From positions 289,629-353,628 of the forward strand of contig NZ_NPFY01000019.1 of assembly GCF_002259415.1 (NCBI RefSeq): DNA of 64,000 nucleotides, written 5' to 3'. Origin of the DNA: Rhodococcus sp. 14-2470-1b. Its GTDB lineage: Bacteria; Actinomycetota; Actinomycetes; Mycobacteriales; Mycobacteriaceae. The notes beneath the pieces were generated by a model. It saw only the letters and a program-made list of their open reading frames with translations. It did no database searches and was not told the origin of the DNA. Both the position numbers and the translations under genes were made by a program. Shown piece by piece: positions 55,682 through 64,000 of this stretch (the first letter of the stretch is position 1; the number at the start of each line of letters is the position of its first letter).

Positions 55682-56267
55682 GGTACTCGCTTCGGCTCTG
55701 GCCGTCGTCGCAGTCACCGCAGGCTGCGCGACGGGTACCGACGCTGTCGCCACCGGCGGAACCTTCGACTTCGTCTCACCCGGCGGCCAGACCGAGATCT
55801 TCTACGACCCCCCGTCCGATCGAGGCACCATCGGCGAACTGTCCGGCCCCGACCTGATGGAAGACGGAAAGACAACGTCGCTCGCGGACTTCGAGGGCCA
55901 GGCCGTCGTACTGAACGTGTGGGGCCAGTGGTGCGGGCCGTGTCGTGGTGAAGCCGACGATCTCGAAGAGGTCTTCGAGAACACCAAGGACCTCGGCGTC
56001 CAGTTCCTCGGCATCAACGTTCGCGACAACGCGCAGGACAAAGCGCAGGACTTCGTCATCGACAACAAAGTGACCTACCCGTCCATCTACGACCCGCCGA
56101 TGCGCACCCTCACCGCCCTCGGTGGCATCCCCACATCGGTCGTCCCGACGACGATCGTCCTGGACAAGCAGCACCGCGTGGCTGCGGTGTACCTGCGTGA
56201 GCTGCTCGCCGAGGACCTGCAACCCGTCGTCGAGCGGATCGCGGGCGAGGAGACGGAAAGCCAGTGA
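55674..56267 (+). CDS. TlpA/ResA-like thiol-disulfide lipoprotein
   Basis: A 197-residue thioredoxin-fold lipoprotein acting outside the membrane. It has a signal ending in the lipobox VTAGC (Cys18), and the redox centre NVWGQWCGPCRGE. It reduces apocytochrome c cysteines, receiving electrons from CcdA, whose gene follows with a 4-nt overlap. It corresponds to Rv0526. Confidence 0.93.
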   Translation: MRKVLASALAVVAVTAGCATGTDAVATGGTFDFVSPGGQTEIFYDPPSDRGTIGELSGPDLMEDGKTTSLADFEGQAVVLNVWGQWCGPCRGEADDLEEVFENTKDLGVQFLGINVRDNAQDKAQDFVIDNKVTYPSIYDPPMRTLTALGGIPTSVVPTTIVLDKQHRVAAVYLRELLAEDLQPVVERIAGEETESQ

Positions 56268-57082
56268 TCGAGTTGTACGCGGCAGGCATCGGCGAGACGT
56301 TCCAGACCACGGCGGCTTCCGGGCCGCTCGTTCTCGCGTTCGGTGTCTGCATCCTCGCCGGCCTCGTCTCGTTCGCGTCGCCGTGCGTCGTACCTCTCGT
56401 TCCCGGTTACCTGTCCTACCTGGCTGGAGTGGTCGGTGCCGACGCGCCTGCCGTCACCGCGGCGGAAGCGTCGACGACGAAGGTGCGCACGGCCAGCAAG
56501 TTGCGAGTCGCGGGCGCCGCAGGCTTGTTCGTCCTCGGATTCACCGTCGTCTTCGTCCTCGCAACGGCCACGGTGTTCGGCGCGATCTCGGTGTTGTCGG
56601 TCAACCGTGAACTGCTGATGCGCATCGGCGGGGTCGTCACCATCGCGATGGGTCTGGTGTTCATCGGCCTGGTACCGGCACTGCAACGCGACGTCAGATT
56701 CGAACCACGCCGAGTCGGCAGCCTGTTCGGCGCTCCGTTGCTGGGCGGAGTGTTCGCCCTCGGATGGACGCCGTGCCTCGGGCCGACATTGGCAAGCGTC
56801 ATCTCTCTGGCCGCAGGAACCGAAGGTGCGACAGCTGTGCGCGGTGTCGCATTGATCGTCGCCTACTGCCTCGGCCTCGGTCTGCCGTTCGTGATCCTCG
56901 CGTTCGGCTCGGCAAGCGCTCTACGCGGAGTCGGTTGGCTTCGCACCCATGCACGACAGATACAGGTGTTCGGCGGAATCATGTTGATAGCAGTAGGAAT
57001 TGCACTCGTCACGGGTGCGTGGGACGTGTTCGTGAGCTGGGTTCGCGACGCCTTCGTGTCCGACGTGGTGCTTCCCATATGA
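56264..57082 (+). CDS. ccdA: Cytochrome c biogenesis protein CcdA
   Basis: A 272-residue membrane protein with six or seven helices. The two redox cysteines lie in FASPCVVPLVPGYLSYL and GWTPCLGPTLA, the CcdA/DsbD signature. It passes electrons from cytoplasmic thioredoxin to the TlpA/ResA-like lipoprotein. Overlaps both neighbours by 4 nt. Confidence 0.95.
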   Translation: MIELYAAGIGETFQTTAASGPLVLAFGVCILAGLVSFASPCVVPLVPGYLSYLAGVVGADAPAVTAAEASTTKVRTASKLRVAGAAGLFVLGFTVVFVLATATVFGAISVLSVNRELLMRIGGVVTIAMGLVFIGLVPALQRDVRFEPRRVGSLFGAPLLGGVFALGWTPCLGPTLASVISLAAGTEGATAVRGVALIVAYCLGLGLPFVILAFGSASALRGVGWLRTHARQIQVFGGIMLIAVGIALVTGAWDVFVSWVRDAFVSDVVLPI

Positions 57083-58701
57083 CCGACCTCGACACTCGCG
57101 TCGCCCCGCAGAAGCAGTCCCTGCCCGGGCGTGCTCTCGCATTGGCACGCAACACCTGGAGATCGCTGACGAGCATGCGCACCGCGCTGGTGCTGCTGTT
57201 CCTGCTCGCCTTCGCCGCGATCCCCGGCGCATTGGTTCCGCAGCGCAGCCTCAACTCCGGCAAGGTCGACGAATACATCGCAGCCAGGCCGACCCTCGGT
57301 CCGTGGATGGACAGGCTCGAACTGTTCGACGTCTTCTCCAGCTTCTGGTTCACCGCGATCTACGCGTTGCTGTTCATCTCACTGATCGGCTGCATCGTGC
57401 CGCGATGCGTCGAACACGCCAAAGCCCTGCGCACCAAGCCCGTCCCGACGCCCCGCAACCTGTCCCGTCTGCCCCACCACCGCCAGTACGTGTCCGACGA
57501 ATCCGCCGAGGACACCGCGGCGAAGGTCAAGGCGCAGCTACGCGGGTGGCGCGTCGCGCAGCGTACCGGTGGCAAGGGCGAGGTGACGCTGTCCGCCGAG
57601 AAGGGATACTTCCGCGAGTTCGGCAACCTCGTCTTCCACCTCTCACTCGTCGGGCTGCTCGCGGCCATCGCTCTGGGCAAGCTGCTCGGATACGAAGGCA
57701 ACGTCGTCGTCATCGCCAACGACGGACCGGGCTTCTGCAGCACGACACCCGCCGTCTACGACGGTTTCCGCGCCGGCCAACTCGTCGACGGCACCGGACT
57801 CGAGCCCTTGTGCATCCGCGTGAAGGACTTCAAGGCCGACTACCTCGAGAACGGTCAGGCCGAGATGTTCACGTCGAACATCGAGTACCAGGCGGGCGAG
57901 GATCTGGCGAACAACACCTGGCGCGACGACGTCCTGCAGGTCAACCACCCGCTCCGCGTAGCAGGCGACCGCGTCTACCTGCAGGGCCACGGATACGCAC
58001 CGACGTTCACCGTGACGTTCCCGGGCGGCGAGACACGCACCGAGACGATCCAGTGGCAACCGACCGACGCCACCACGTTCCTCTCCAGCGGAGTCCTTCG
58101 GATCGACCCGCCCGGTGGCCTGTACCCGGAAGCGACCGAGCGTCGCAGGAACCAGATCGCCATCGAAGGTCTGTTCGCGCCGACGGCGTTCTTCCACGGC
58201 AACCTACTGTCGTCGAGCTACCCGGCGATGACGGATCCCGCCGTCGCGATCGACATCTACAAAGGTGACACCGGACTGGACACCGGATATCCGCAGTCGT
58301 TGTTCTCCCTGAACCAGGAAATGGTCAACCAGGGCAGGCTCGTCAAGCAGGACCGGGTCAACCTGAAGCCAGGAGAGTCCTCGACTCTGTCCGACGGCAC
58401 GAACGTCCGCTTCGACGGCGCCGAAGAGTTCGTCAACCTGCAGGTATCGCACGATCCAGCCCAGAACTGGGTACTGGTCTTCGCCCTGACGATGATGGGC
58501 GGGCTGCTCGTGTCGTTGGTGATCAAACGACGCAGAGTCTGGGTCCGGCTGCACACCGATTCGGACTCACGACATACTGTAGTAGAACTCGGTGGACTCG
58601 CCCGAACCGATCAGGCGGGCTGGGGAGAAGAATTCGACCGGTTGTGTGAGCGGCTGATCGGCGAAGTCAAGACAGTGAACACAGACAAGCAGGAGAACTG
58701 A
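57079..58701 (+). CDS. resB: Cytochrome c biogenesis protein ResB
   Basis: A 540-residue System II heme-lyase subunit. Three N-terminal helices (TALVLLFLLAFAAIPGALVP; FWFTAIYALLFISLIGCIVP; FGNLVFHLSLVGLLAAIALG) precede a large extracytoplasmic domain, and a last helix (WVLVFALTMMGGLLVSLVIK) is near the C-terminus. LPHHRQYVS and GYFREFGNLVFHLSL are family marks. It works with CcsA, 3 nt downstream. Confidence 0.95.
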   Translation: MTDLDTRVAPQKQSLPGRALALARNTWRSLTSMRTALVLLFLLAFAAIPGALVPQRSLNSGKVDEYIAARPTLGPWMDRLELFDVFSSFWFTAIYALLFISLIGCIVPRCVEHAKALRTKPVPTPRNLSRLPHHRQYVSDESAEDTAAKVKAQLRGWRVAQRTGGKGEVTLSAEKGYFREFGNLVFHLSLVGLLAAIALGKLLGYEGNVVVIANDGPGFCSTTPAVYDGFRAGQLVDGTGLEPLCIRVKDFKADYLENGQAEMFTSNIEYQAGEDLANNTWRDDVLQVNHPLRVAGDRVYLQGHGYAPTFTVTFPGGETRTETIQWQPTDATTFLSSGVLRIDPPGGLYPEATERRRNQIAIEGLFAPTAFFHGNLLSSSYPAMTDPAVAIDIYKGDTGLDTGYPQSLFSLNQEMVNQGRLVKQDRVNLKPGESSTLSDGTNVRFDGAEEFVNLQVSHDPAQNWVLVFALTMMGGLLVSLVIKRRRVWVRLHTDSDSRHTVVELGGLARTDQAGWGEEFDRLCERLIGEVKTVNTDKQEN

Positions 58702-58704
58702 CCG

Positions 58705-59676
58705 ATGCCGATCAACGAGACGCTCTCGCAGTACAGCGACTGGTCCTTCGAATCCGCGTTCGCCATCTACGTCCTCGCGTTCGTTCTGCTGATCGCGCAG
58801 TACGCGTCGCAACGGGCCACCAAGGTTCAGGCGCGCGAACTCGTCGGTAGCGGCGCTCCCGCTCCACTCGGGGCGGGCGTACCCGGACGTGTCGTCGAGA
58901 CCCCCAAGCGTCCACTGTCGGAGCGACTGGCAGGGATGGGCTTCGCGCTGCTGATCCTGGCACTGGTGTTGCACGTGGCATCGGTCGTACTTCGAGGTTT
59001 CGCTACACACCGGTTCCCGCTCGGCAACATGTACGAGTTCGTGACCATGGCCACCGCCGCCGCAACGCTCACCTCGATCGTGCTGCTGCGCAAGAAGACG
59101 ATGCGACCGATGATCGTCTTCGTCCTCGCACCGATCATCGTCCTGATGTTCATGGCTGCAACCAAGTTGTACGCCGACGCCGCACCCGTCGTGCCGGCAC
59201 TTCGCTCGTTCTGGCTGCCCATCCACGTCACCATCGTGAGCGTCGGCAGCGGAATCTTCCTGGTCTCCGGCGTCGCCAGCCTGCTGTTCCTGCTCCGAAT
59301 GAAGCAGCCGGCAGGCGAAGAGAACAGCAGCTTCTGGGGGCGTTTCGCATCCAGGCTTCCCGACGCCCAGGCGCTCGACCGGCTCGCCTACAAGACCACG
59401 ATCGTCGCGTTCCCACTCTTCGGTGCAGGCGTCATCCTGGGCGCCATCTGGGCCGAAGCAGCGTGGGGCCGTTTCTGGGGTTGGGATCCCAAGGAGACGA
59501 TGTCTTTCATCACCTGGATCATCTACGCCGCATACCTGCATGCCCGCGCAACGTCCGGTTGGCGCAACACCCGTGCGGCGTGGATCAACATCACCGGGTT
59601 CGCGGCAATGCTGTTCAACCTCTTCATCATCAACATGGTGGTCTCGGGACTGCACTCCTACGCAGGCCTCAACTAG
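58705..59676 (+). CDS. ccsA: Cytochrome c biogenesis protein CcsA/ResC
   Basis: A 323-residue membrane protein with eight helices. The tryptophan-rich heme-handling (WWD-type) motif is WGRFWGWDPKET, with conserved His in FATHRFPLGNMYEF and in VSGLHSYAG. With ResB it carries heme across the membrane and attaches it to apocytochrome c. It is the last gene of the hemL-ccs operon. Confidence 0.95.
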   Translation: MPINETLSQYSDWSFESAFAIYVLAFVLLIAQYASQRATKVQARELVGSGAPAPLGAGVPGRVVETPKRPLSERLAGMGFALLILALVLHVASVVLRGFATHRFPLGNMYEFVTMATAAATLTSIVLLRKKTMRPMIVFVLAPIIVLMFMAATKLYADAAPVVPALRSFWLPIHVTIVSVGSGIFLVSGVASLLFLLRMKQPAGEENSSFWGRFASRLPDAQALDRLAYKTTIVAFPLFGAGVILGAIWAEAAWGRFWGWDPKETMSFITWIIYAAYLHARATSGWRNTRAAWINITGFAAMLFNLFIINMVVSGLHSYAGLN

Positions 59677-59798
59677 CCGCTCGGCTGCATCGGTCGCGGG
59701 CGAGGGCTCGCCGGCTCAGCTGGTAACGTCCGGCGTTGACGGGTGCGCCGGGGGCGCGCACCCTCCGACTGGGGAGTCGGATGACGGGGGGAAACGCC

Positions 59799-61235
59799 AT
59801 GGCCGAGTGGCAGATGAGTTCGTGGCAGCCGGTACGTCCGGCGGAGCCGGGGGAGGACGACGCACCCACCGCGCCAGCGCAGAGCACTGCTTCGGCTAAG
59901 ACCCGGGCTGGGGCCGAGACCGGGGCTGGGGCGGGGACCGGGGCATCCCAGAAACCTGACGTCTCCGAGCCGGACGCCTCGCCCTGGCAGCGACGCGCCG
60001 AAGCTCCGAGTGAGAAGCCGAAAGCGGTGCCCTCGGCAAAAACAGTGCCTTCGGAGAAAGCAGTGGCTTCGGAGAAAGCAGTGGCCTCGGAGAAAGCAGA
60101 GCCGACGGAGGAGTCCGGGTCGCCTGTCGAGCCTGCGAGTACCGGGCCCAGAACAGGGGGATTCCGCTCGATCCCGGTCCCGATGCCGCCTGCATCGACT
60201 ACCTACAGTGCAGAACCCCCGCCGACTCCACCGGACCTCGGAACGCAGGGGCAGTTGCCTCCGGTCGCGTCGGCGTCGGCGTCGGATCTCACCAATGCCC
60301 TTCTCGTGAGGCAGGTTTCGCCGCCGCCTGTGTCCGGGTGGCGGAAGTGGGTCTACGACGTGACGCTGCGTCGGGTCAATCTCGGCAACAGCCATCGCGA
60401 CGAGCGTCTGGCCAGGCTCTCTCGGCAGGCGGAGCGCCACCTCGTCGGCTGCTATCGCATTTCGGTACTCAGCCTCAAGGGCGGCGTCGGTAAAACGACG
60501 ACGACGGCATCGCTCGGATCGACGTTCGCGTCCATTCGCGGGGACCGCGTCATTGCCGTCGACGCCAACCCGGACCGCGGAACACTGAGCCAGAAGGTAC
60601 CGCTGGAGACGCCCGCGACGGTTCGAAACATGCTGCGGGACATCGAGGATTTGAATCGCTACAGCGACGTACGGGCATACACCTCGCAGAATGCGCACCG
60701 TCTCGAGGTACTTGCGTCGGACACCGACCCCGCCGTGTCCGAGGCGTTCAGCGGCCAGGACTACGACACCGCGGTGGAACTGCTCGAGAAGTTCTACAGC
60801 ATCGTGCTCACGGACTGCGGTACGGGGCTCATGCATTCGGCAATGAACAGCATCCTCGCCGGATCGGACGCGCTGGTCGTGGTCAGCTCCGGTTCCGTGG
60901 ACGGGGCCCGCAGCGCGTCGGCGACACTCGATTGGCTCGACGCGCACGGTCACAGCGAGTTGGTGCGCTCATCTGTCGCAGTGGTCAACGCAGTTCGGCC
61001 GCGAGCAGGCAAAGTAGATCTCGGTAAGGTCGTCGAGCACTTCGAGCAACGCTGCCGTCAGGTCGTGTTGATCCCGTTCGACCCACACCTCGAGGAGGGC
61101 GCCGAGATCGACTTGAACAGGTTGAAGAGCGGAACTCGCGCCGCGCTGCTGGAATTGGCGGCGGCGGTGGCGTCCGGATTTCCCAGCAACCGGCCGGAAG
61201 ATCTTCAGCGCGCACATGAGTCGAGGACGCGCTAG
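59799..61235 (+). CDS. MinD/ParA-like P-loop ATPase with disordered N-terminus (Rv0530/EspI-like)
   Basis: A 478-residue protein. The first ~200 residues are Pro/Ala/Glu/Lys-rich and disordered, with six-residue (AVASEK) repeats. The C-terminal half is a deviant-Walker ATPase: SVLSLKGGVGKTTTTASLG (P-loop with the extra Lys), VIAVDANPDRGTLSQKV and VLTDCGTGLMH. This resembles the EspI/Rv3876 group of ESX loci and Rv0530. The ATG at 59799 follows GGGGGG by 7 nt and is preferred to an ATG at 59781. It probably binds membranes or a partner complex in ATP-dependent fashion; the process is unknown. Confidence 0.82.
   Translation: MAEWQMSSWQPVRPAEPGEDDAPTAPAQSTASAKTRAGAETGAGAGTGASQKPDVSEPDASPWQRRAEAPSEKPKAVPSAKTVPSEKAVASEKAVASEKAEPTEESGSPVEPASTGPRTGGFRSIPVPMPPASTTYSAEPPPTPPDLGTQGQLPPVASASASDLTNALLVRQVSPPPVSGWRKWVYDVTLRRVNLGNSHRDERLARLSRQAERHLVGCYRISVLSLKGGVGKTTTTASLGSTFASIRGDRVIAVDANPDRGTLSQKVPLETPATVRNMLRDIEDLNRYSDVRAYTSQNAHRLEVLASDTDPAVSEAFSGQDYDTAVELLEKFYSIVLTDCGTGLMHSAMNSILAGSDALVVVSSGSVDGARSASATLDWLDAHGHSELVRSSVAVVNAVRPRAGKVDLGKVVEHFEQRCRQVVLIPFDPHLEEGAEIDLNRLKSGTRAALLELAAAVASGFPSNRPEDLQRAHESRTR
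60021..60092 (+). repeat. 18-bp tandem repeat, four units
   Basis: Units at 60021-60038, 60039-60056, 60057-60074 and 60075-60092; the last two (AAAGCAGTGGCYTCGGAG) differ by one base. They encode K-x-V-x-S-x hexads. Confidence 0.8.
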
Positions 61236-61258
61236 GCGCACCCGATGGGCGAACGAAA

Positions 61259-61282
61259 CAGCCCGCCTCGTGAGGCGGGCTG
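61259..61282. terminator. Bidirectional terminator hairpin
   Basis: CAGCCCGCCT-CGTG-AGGCGGGCTG, a perfect 10-bp stem, between the convergent MinD-like gene and a small membrane-protein gene. Confidence 0.8.
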
Positions 61283-61289
61283 CTGTACT

Positions 61290-61490
61290 TCATTCTGTAG
61301 GTTCGGTCTTGCCCGTGTCCTGACTGTCCGTGCCCGACCGTCGAACATCTCGGTTCATACGCCACAGGAACTCCGGGTCGTCATCCGGACCGACGGTCCG
61401 TCCAGCCGGAGCCTGCGCAGTCGGACCGAAGGCCTTCCAGAACAGGACGATGACTGCCACCAAACCGATCAACGCCAAAAGATAGATCAC
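61290..61490 (-). CDS. 66-residue single-pass membrane protein
   Basis: GTG at 61490 follows a strong GAGGAGG. One N-terminal helix (VIYLLALIGLVAVIVLFWKAF) and a polar cytoplasmic-type tail (GPDDDPEFLWRMNRDVRR). A longer in-frame start at 61538 lacks a ribosome site. No family named; similar tiny proteins lie here in relatives. Confidence 0.65.
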   Translation of the reverse strand: MIYLLALIGLVAVIVLFWKAFGPTAQAPAGRTVGPDDDPEFLWRMNRDVRRSGTDSQDTGKTEPTE

Positions 61491-61610
61491 GACGCACCTC
61501 CTCAGACCAGCGTAACCGCGTTGGGATGCGGTGTGCACCCCAACGCGGTTCGCAAGTTCCTGAGAATATGCACTTGTGTTCGACCTGGCGTCGGTAGTCG
61601 GTCTACGGGG

Positions 61611-61823
61611 TCAGTGGTGAGCGGCCTCGGTGGTCAGAGACGACAGAAGCTGCATGACCTCGGCCTCGCGGAACCGACGGTGACCGCCCGGTGTGCGCAG
61701 CGATCCGAGACGACCGGCGTGCGCCCAACGGGTGACCGTCTTCGGATCGACATGGAAGAGCGCCGCTACCTGCCCCGGTGTGAGCAGTGAATCCTGAGCC
61801 TTGTGCAGTGTTGGTGCGCTCAT
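61611..61823 (-). CDS. bldC: BldC-family developmental/MerR-type transcriptional regulator
   Basis: A 70-residue protein almost entirely a winged helix-turn-helix: LLTPGQVAALFHVDPKTVTRWAHAGRL then SLRTPGGHRRFREAEV. It matches Streptomyces BldC through the whole domain. The ATG at 61823 has AGGAGG 10-12 nt upstream. BldC binds DNA as head-to-tail oligomers on direct repeats. It is monocistronic, with a palindrome in its leader. Confidence 0.92.
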   Translation of the reverse strand: MSAPTLHKAQDSLLTPGQVAALFHVDPKTVTRWAHAGRLGSLRTPGGHRRFREAEVMQLLSSLTTEAAHH

Positions 61824-61909
61824 CTTGGTCGTGTCCTCCTGCGTGCGGTGTCCGGTAGGCCCGGCCCGAAGGCGGGTCACGAACCGGACAGTGGATGGAG
61901 CAAATTCGT

Positions 61910-61936
61910 GTTCGAGCACCATGGTGGCACTCGAAC
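61910..61936. promoter_or_regulatory. Interrupted palindrome in the bldC leader
   Basis: GTTCGAG and CTCGAAC flank CACCATGGTG with a 3-nt bulge (GCA), about 90 nt upstream of the bldC start. A hairpin or operator. Confidence 0.4.
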
Positions 61937-62052
61937 CCCTAGGTACTCGACTGATCTAAAGAAGGTAAAGGGGAGGTAATAGACAAATCGGTCAAGTCCG
62001 GCTGTCCGATATGCGACGTTGCAGCGTGTCCAACCGCAGGTCGAAGGGCGGG

Positions 62053-62058
62053 TAGCCT
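62053..62058 (+). promoter_or_regulatory. -10 box of the DUF4229 gene
   Basis: TAGCCT, 7 nt before the GTG at 62066; leaderless geometry. Confidence 0.4.
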
Positions 62059-62065
62059 GAAGGCC

Positions 62066-62386
62066 GTGAACGAACGCAACACACCACCCGAGCCCACCGC
62101 GACCAAAGGACGCCTCCTGCGAGACGTTGCGATCTACAGCGGAGCGCGTCTGCTTCTGGTCCTCGTGATCGCCGCCGTGATCGTCGGAGTCGGGCTGCTC
62201 GTGGGCGTCGAGATCCCCGTACTGGTCGCCGCGGTGTTCGCAGTACTGATCTCGCTGCCCCTCTCGCTCGTACTGTTCAAGTCCCTCCGGATCCGCGTCA
62301 ACGAGTCGATCGCCGGCGTCGACGAAGGCCGACGCCGCGCCCGAGCCGACCTCCAGGCGAAACTGCGCGGCGAGGACGGCAAGTAG
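62066..62386 (+). CDS. DUF4229 domain-containing membrane protein
   Basis: A 106-residue protein with two helices ([20 protein letters not shown] and [24 protein letters not shown]) followed by [20 protein letters not shown], the DUF4229 signature, and a basic tail. The family is actinobacterial, of unknown function (Rv0531 position). Its stop codon overlaps the next start by one base. Confidence 0.85.
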   Translation: MNERNTPPEPTATKGRLLRDVAIYSGARLLLVLVIAAVIVGVGLLVGVEIPVLVAAVFAVLISLPLSLVLFKSLRIRVNESIAGVDEGRRRARADLQAKLRGEDGK

Positions 62387-63474
62387 TGTCGAAGGTCGTC
62401 GACCGTTCCGAGGCCCGCGACTGGGTCGACAATGCGGTCCGGCTCATCGACGCCGACGCTCAACGATCGGCTGATACACACCTCCTGCGGTACCCACTTC
62501 CCGCGGCGTGGGGAGTGCAGCTCTACCTCAAGGACGAGTCGACGCACATCACCGGCAGCCTCAAGCATCGCCTGGCGCGCTCGCTGTTCCTGTACGCGAT
62601 CTGCAACGGATGGGTCACCGAGAACACCACGGTCATCGAAGCCTCGTCGGGATCCACCGCCGTCAGCGAAGCGTACTTCGCGAGGCTGCTCGGTCTGCGA
62701 TTCGTCGCGGTCATGCCGCGCAGTACGTCGCCGACGAAGGTTGCCTTGATCGAATCACACGGTGGGCGTTGCCATTTCGTCGACGATCCTTCCGCCATGT
62801 ACACCGAGGCGCACCGACTCGCAGCGGAGCCGGACTGCCACTACATGGACCAGTTCACCCACGCGGAGCGCGCCACCGATTGGCGCGGAAACAACAACAT
62901 CGCGGAATCGATCTTCGATCAGCTCACCCATGAAGAATCGCCGATCCCGACGTGGATCGTCGTCGGGGCGGGCACAGGCGGAACCAGCGCCACGATCGGT
63001 CGGTACATCCGATACCGACGGCACTCCACCCGACTGGCCGTCGTCGATCCCGAGAACTCCGCCTTCATCGGTGGCTACGAGACCGGCCGAGCCGACTTCT
63101 CCACCGGAAAGCCGTCGCGGATCGAAGGCATCGGCCGTCCCATCGTCGAGCCGTCCTTCGTCGGACAGGTCATCGACAGAATGATCGCGGTACCCGACGC
63201 TGCCTCGGTAGCGGCCGCACGGCACGCATCGACGGCCCTCGGCAAAAGCGTCGGAGGCTCTACCGGAACCAACATCTGGGGCGCATTCGGCGTCATCGCC
63301 GAGATGATTGCAGCCGGCAGGTCCGGCAGCGTCGTCACCCTGCTGTGCGACGGTGGTGAGCGCTACGCCAACACGTACTTCGATGACGCCTGGGTCGCTT
63401 CGCAGGGCATGGATCTCACCGGGCCGACCGAGGAATTGGAACGCTTCGTACGAACGGGCGAGTTTCAGCCCTGA
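62386..63474 (+). CDS. PLP-dependent cysteine synthase family protein (Cds1-like)
   Basis: A 362-residue fold-type II PLP enzyme. The PLP lysine is Lys60 in [24 protein letters not shown] is the substrate loop, [14 protein letters not shown] binds the phosphate, and the C-terminal LLCDGGERY replaces the usual serine loop of CysK. It most resembles M. tuberculosis Cds1 (Rv3684), reported as an L-cysteine desulfhydrase producing H2S, more than CysK/CysM. It could degrade cysteine. The GTG start is coupled to the DUF4229 gene. Confidence 0.83.
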   Translation: MSKVVDRSEARDWVDNAVRLIDADAQRSADTHLLRYPLPAAWGVQLYLKDESTHITGSLKHRLARSLFLYAICNGWVTENTTVIEASSGSTAVSEAYFARLLGLRFVAVMPRSTSPTKVALIESHGGRCHFVDDPSAMYTEAHRLAAEPDCHYMDQFTHAERATDWRGNNNIAESIFDQLTHEESPIPTWIVVGAGTGGTSATIGRYIRYRRHSTRLAVVDPENSAFIGGYETGRADFSTGKPSRIEGIGRPIVEPSFVGQVIDRMIAVPDAASVAAARHASTALGKSVGGSTGTNIWGAFGVIAEMIAAGRSGSVVTLLCDGGERYANTYFDDAWVASQGMDLTGPTEELERFVRTGEFQP

Positions 63475-63785
63475 CGCGTCAGCACCAGCGACGCTGCCGC
63501 GGTGGCTCCCGCGGCGACGCTCACCGCCGGCCACGCTCCGATCTTCTTGGCCAGCGGGTGCGATGCGCCGAAGCCGACGAGGTACGTCGCCAACAGCGCA
63601 CCTGCGACCTTGGGGCCGGCAGCCGCGTTCCATGAAGCGGTGCTCGCGACACCCACAGCTGCCAACACAGCGCCGCCGAGTTGTCGATTCTTCGTCTGCT
63701 GCGCAACGGCAAAGCCGCCCAGCAGGCCTGCGGCCGCCAGAGCCGAAGTAGCGAGTGATGAAGTTGTCGAGTTCTTCCGAGCCAT
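63465..63785 (-). CDS. Small Ala-rich membrane protein
   Basis: A 106-residue protein with three or four weakly hydrophobic, Ala/Gly-rich helices ([61 protein letters not shown]) and a basic N-terminus (ARKNST). It overlaps the 3' end of the PLP gene by 10 nt, tail to tail. No family recognised. Confidence 0.7.
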   Translation of the reverse strand: MARKNSTTSSLATSALAAAGLLGGFAVAQQTKNRQLGGAVLAAVGVASTASWNAAAGPKVAGALLATYLVGFGASHPLAKKIGAWPAVSVAAGATAAASLVLTRQG

Positions 63786-63823
63786 ACCTCCAGACTAGAT
63801 GCTCGTGTCCCGCCCGCGGCCGA

Positions 63824-64000
63824 TCAGAAGGGTGGTGGTTTCTTTCGTTCGCGGAGGCGTTGGATGGTTTTGTGTTGTCGTAGTTTTCGGCGGAGGAGTC
63901 TGATTCGGGTGCGGGCGGTGTCGGTGGGTGCGTGTCGGAGGTCGGCGGTGGTGGGTTCGGGTGTGGTGGGGGGCATGTGTTGTTCCCACCAGGTGGGTGT
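63824..64000 (-). CDS. C-terminal fragment of a gene leaving the window (HNH/DUF222-like)
   Basis: On the minus strand a frame is open from the window edge for 58 codons to TGA at 63824. It reads TPTWWEQHMPP, a Thr/Pro-rich linker, then a basic helix TRIRLLRRKLRQHK and ends KKPPPF. This resembles the tails of the large DUF222/HNH-endonuclease (13E12-type) proteins, which are repeated in rhodococci, but the diagnostic domains are outside the window. The overlapping His/Pro-rich frame (63795-63989) is a shadow. Confidence 0.5.
   Translation of the reverse strand, partial: TPTWWEQHMPPTTPEPTTADLRHAPTDTARTRIRLLRRKLRQHKTIQRLRERKKPPPF

Noticed and set aside
63795..63989. His/Thr/Pro-rich 64-residue frame at the right edge
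   Set aside because: It is a shifted reading of the fragment at 63824-64000, whose basic helix and stop are more plausible.

Overview
The window is GC-rich, almost fully coding actinobacterial chromosome. Mycothiol synthesis (mshA), the SenX3-RegX3 two-component pair, a Rex-hemACDB cluster, BldC-type regulators and the tiny basic ribosomal protein bS22 all point to a mycolic-acid actinobacterium. Codon use and gene content fit Rhodococcus or a close relative best. From memory, the backbone follows the M. tuberculosis Rv0482-Rv0531 order (murB, lprQ-type L,D-transpeptidase, SDR, ROK regulator, mshA, YbjN, gpmA, senX3-regX3, Rv0495c, ppx, Rv0497-0499, proC, Rv0500A, bS22, galE2, acyltransferase, serB1, glutaredoxin, rex/hemACDB, hemL, Rv0525, System II cytochrome c maturation, MinD-like, DUF4229), with several inserted blocks. 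There are no rRNA, tRNA, CRISPR or insertion-sequence features that I can see.

Layout: 1-3.7 kb holds the murB 3' end, an MBL-Rieske protein and a lipoprotein L,D-transpeptidase. 3.7-8.8 kb holds an SDR, a ROK regulator behind a leader with a Cys-Cys mini-ORF, an alpha/beta hydrolase, mshA and ybjN. 8.8-22.6 kb looks like an inserted block: an NCS2 nucleobase permease, a BMP-type nucleoside ABC transporter, an acyl-CoA ligase, a carboxylesterase, cytochrome bd oxidase (cydAB) and ltrA. 22.6-35.6 kb is the conserved gpmA to serB1 segment. 35.8-42.8 kb is glutaredoxin, rex and hemA-C-D-B. 42.2-53.7 kb is variable: small membrane proteins, csoR-copZ, a PQQ-type sugar dehydrogenase, an acyl-CoA oxidase-like flavoenzyme, bioAFD and small envelope proteins. 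53.7-59.7 kb joins hemL to a cytochrome c maturation operon (tlpA/resA-ccdA-resB-ccsA). 59.8-64 kb holds a MinD-like ATPase, a BldC homologue, DUF4229, a cysteine synthase-like PLP enzyme and the C-terminus of a gene that runs off the right edge.

Functional theme: respiration and redox. Tetrapyrrole synthesis (hemL, hemA, hemC, hemD, hemB), NADH sensing (rex), cytochrome bd oxidase and cytochrome c assembly lie in one 40-kb stretch. A near-consensus Rex operator precedes rex itself.

Regulation visible in the sequence: at least a dozen genes carry a TANNNT -10 box 6-8 nt before the initiating ATG/GTG, which predicts leaderless mRNAs. Operator-like palindromes overlap several promoters: NCS2 permease, csoR, bioF, the bioA divergent region and rex. 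Long inverted repeats sit at convergent gene ends, and two of them are near-identical copies 21.7 kb apart.
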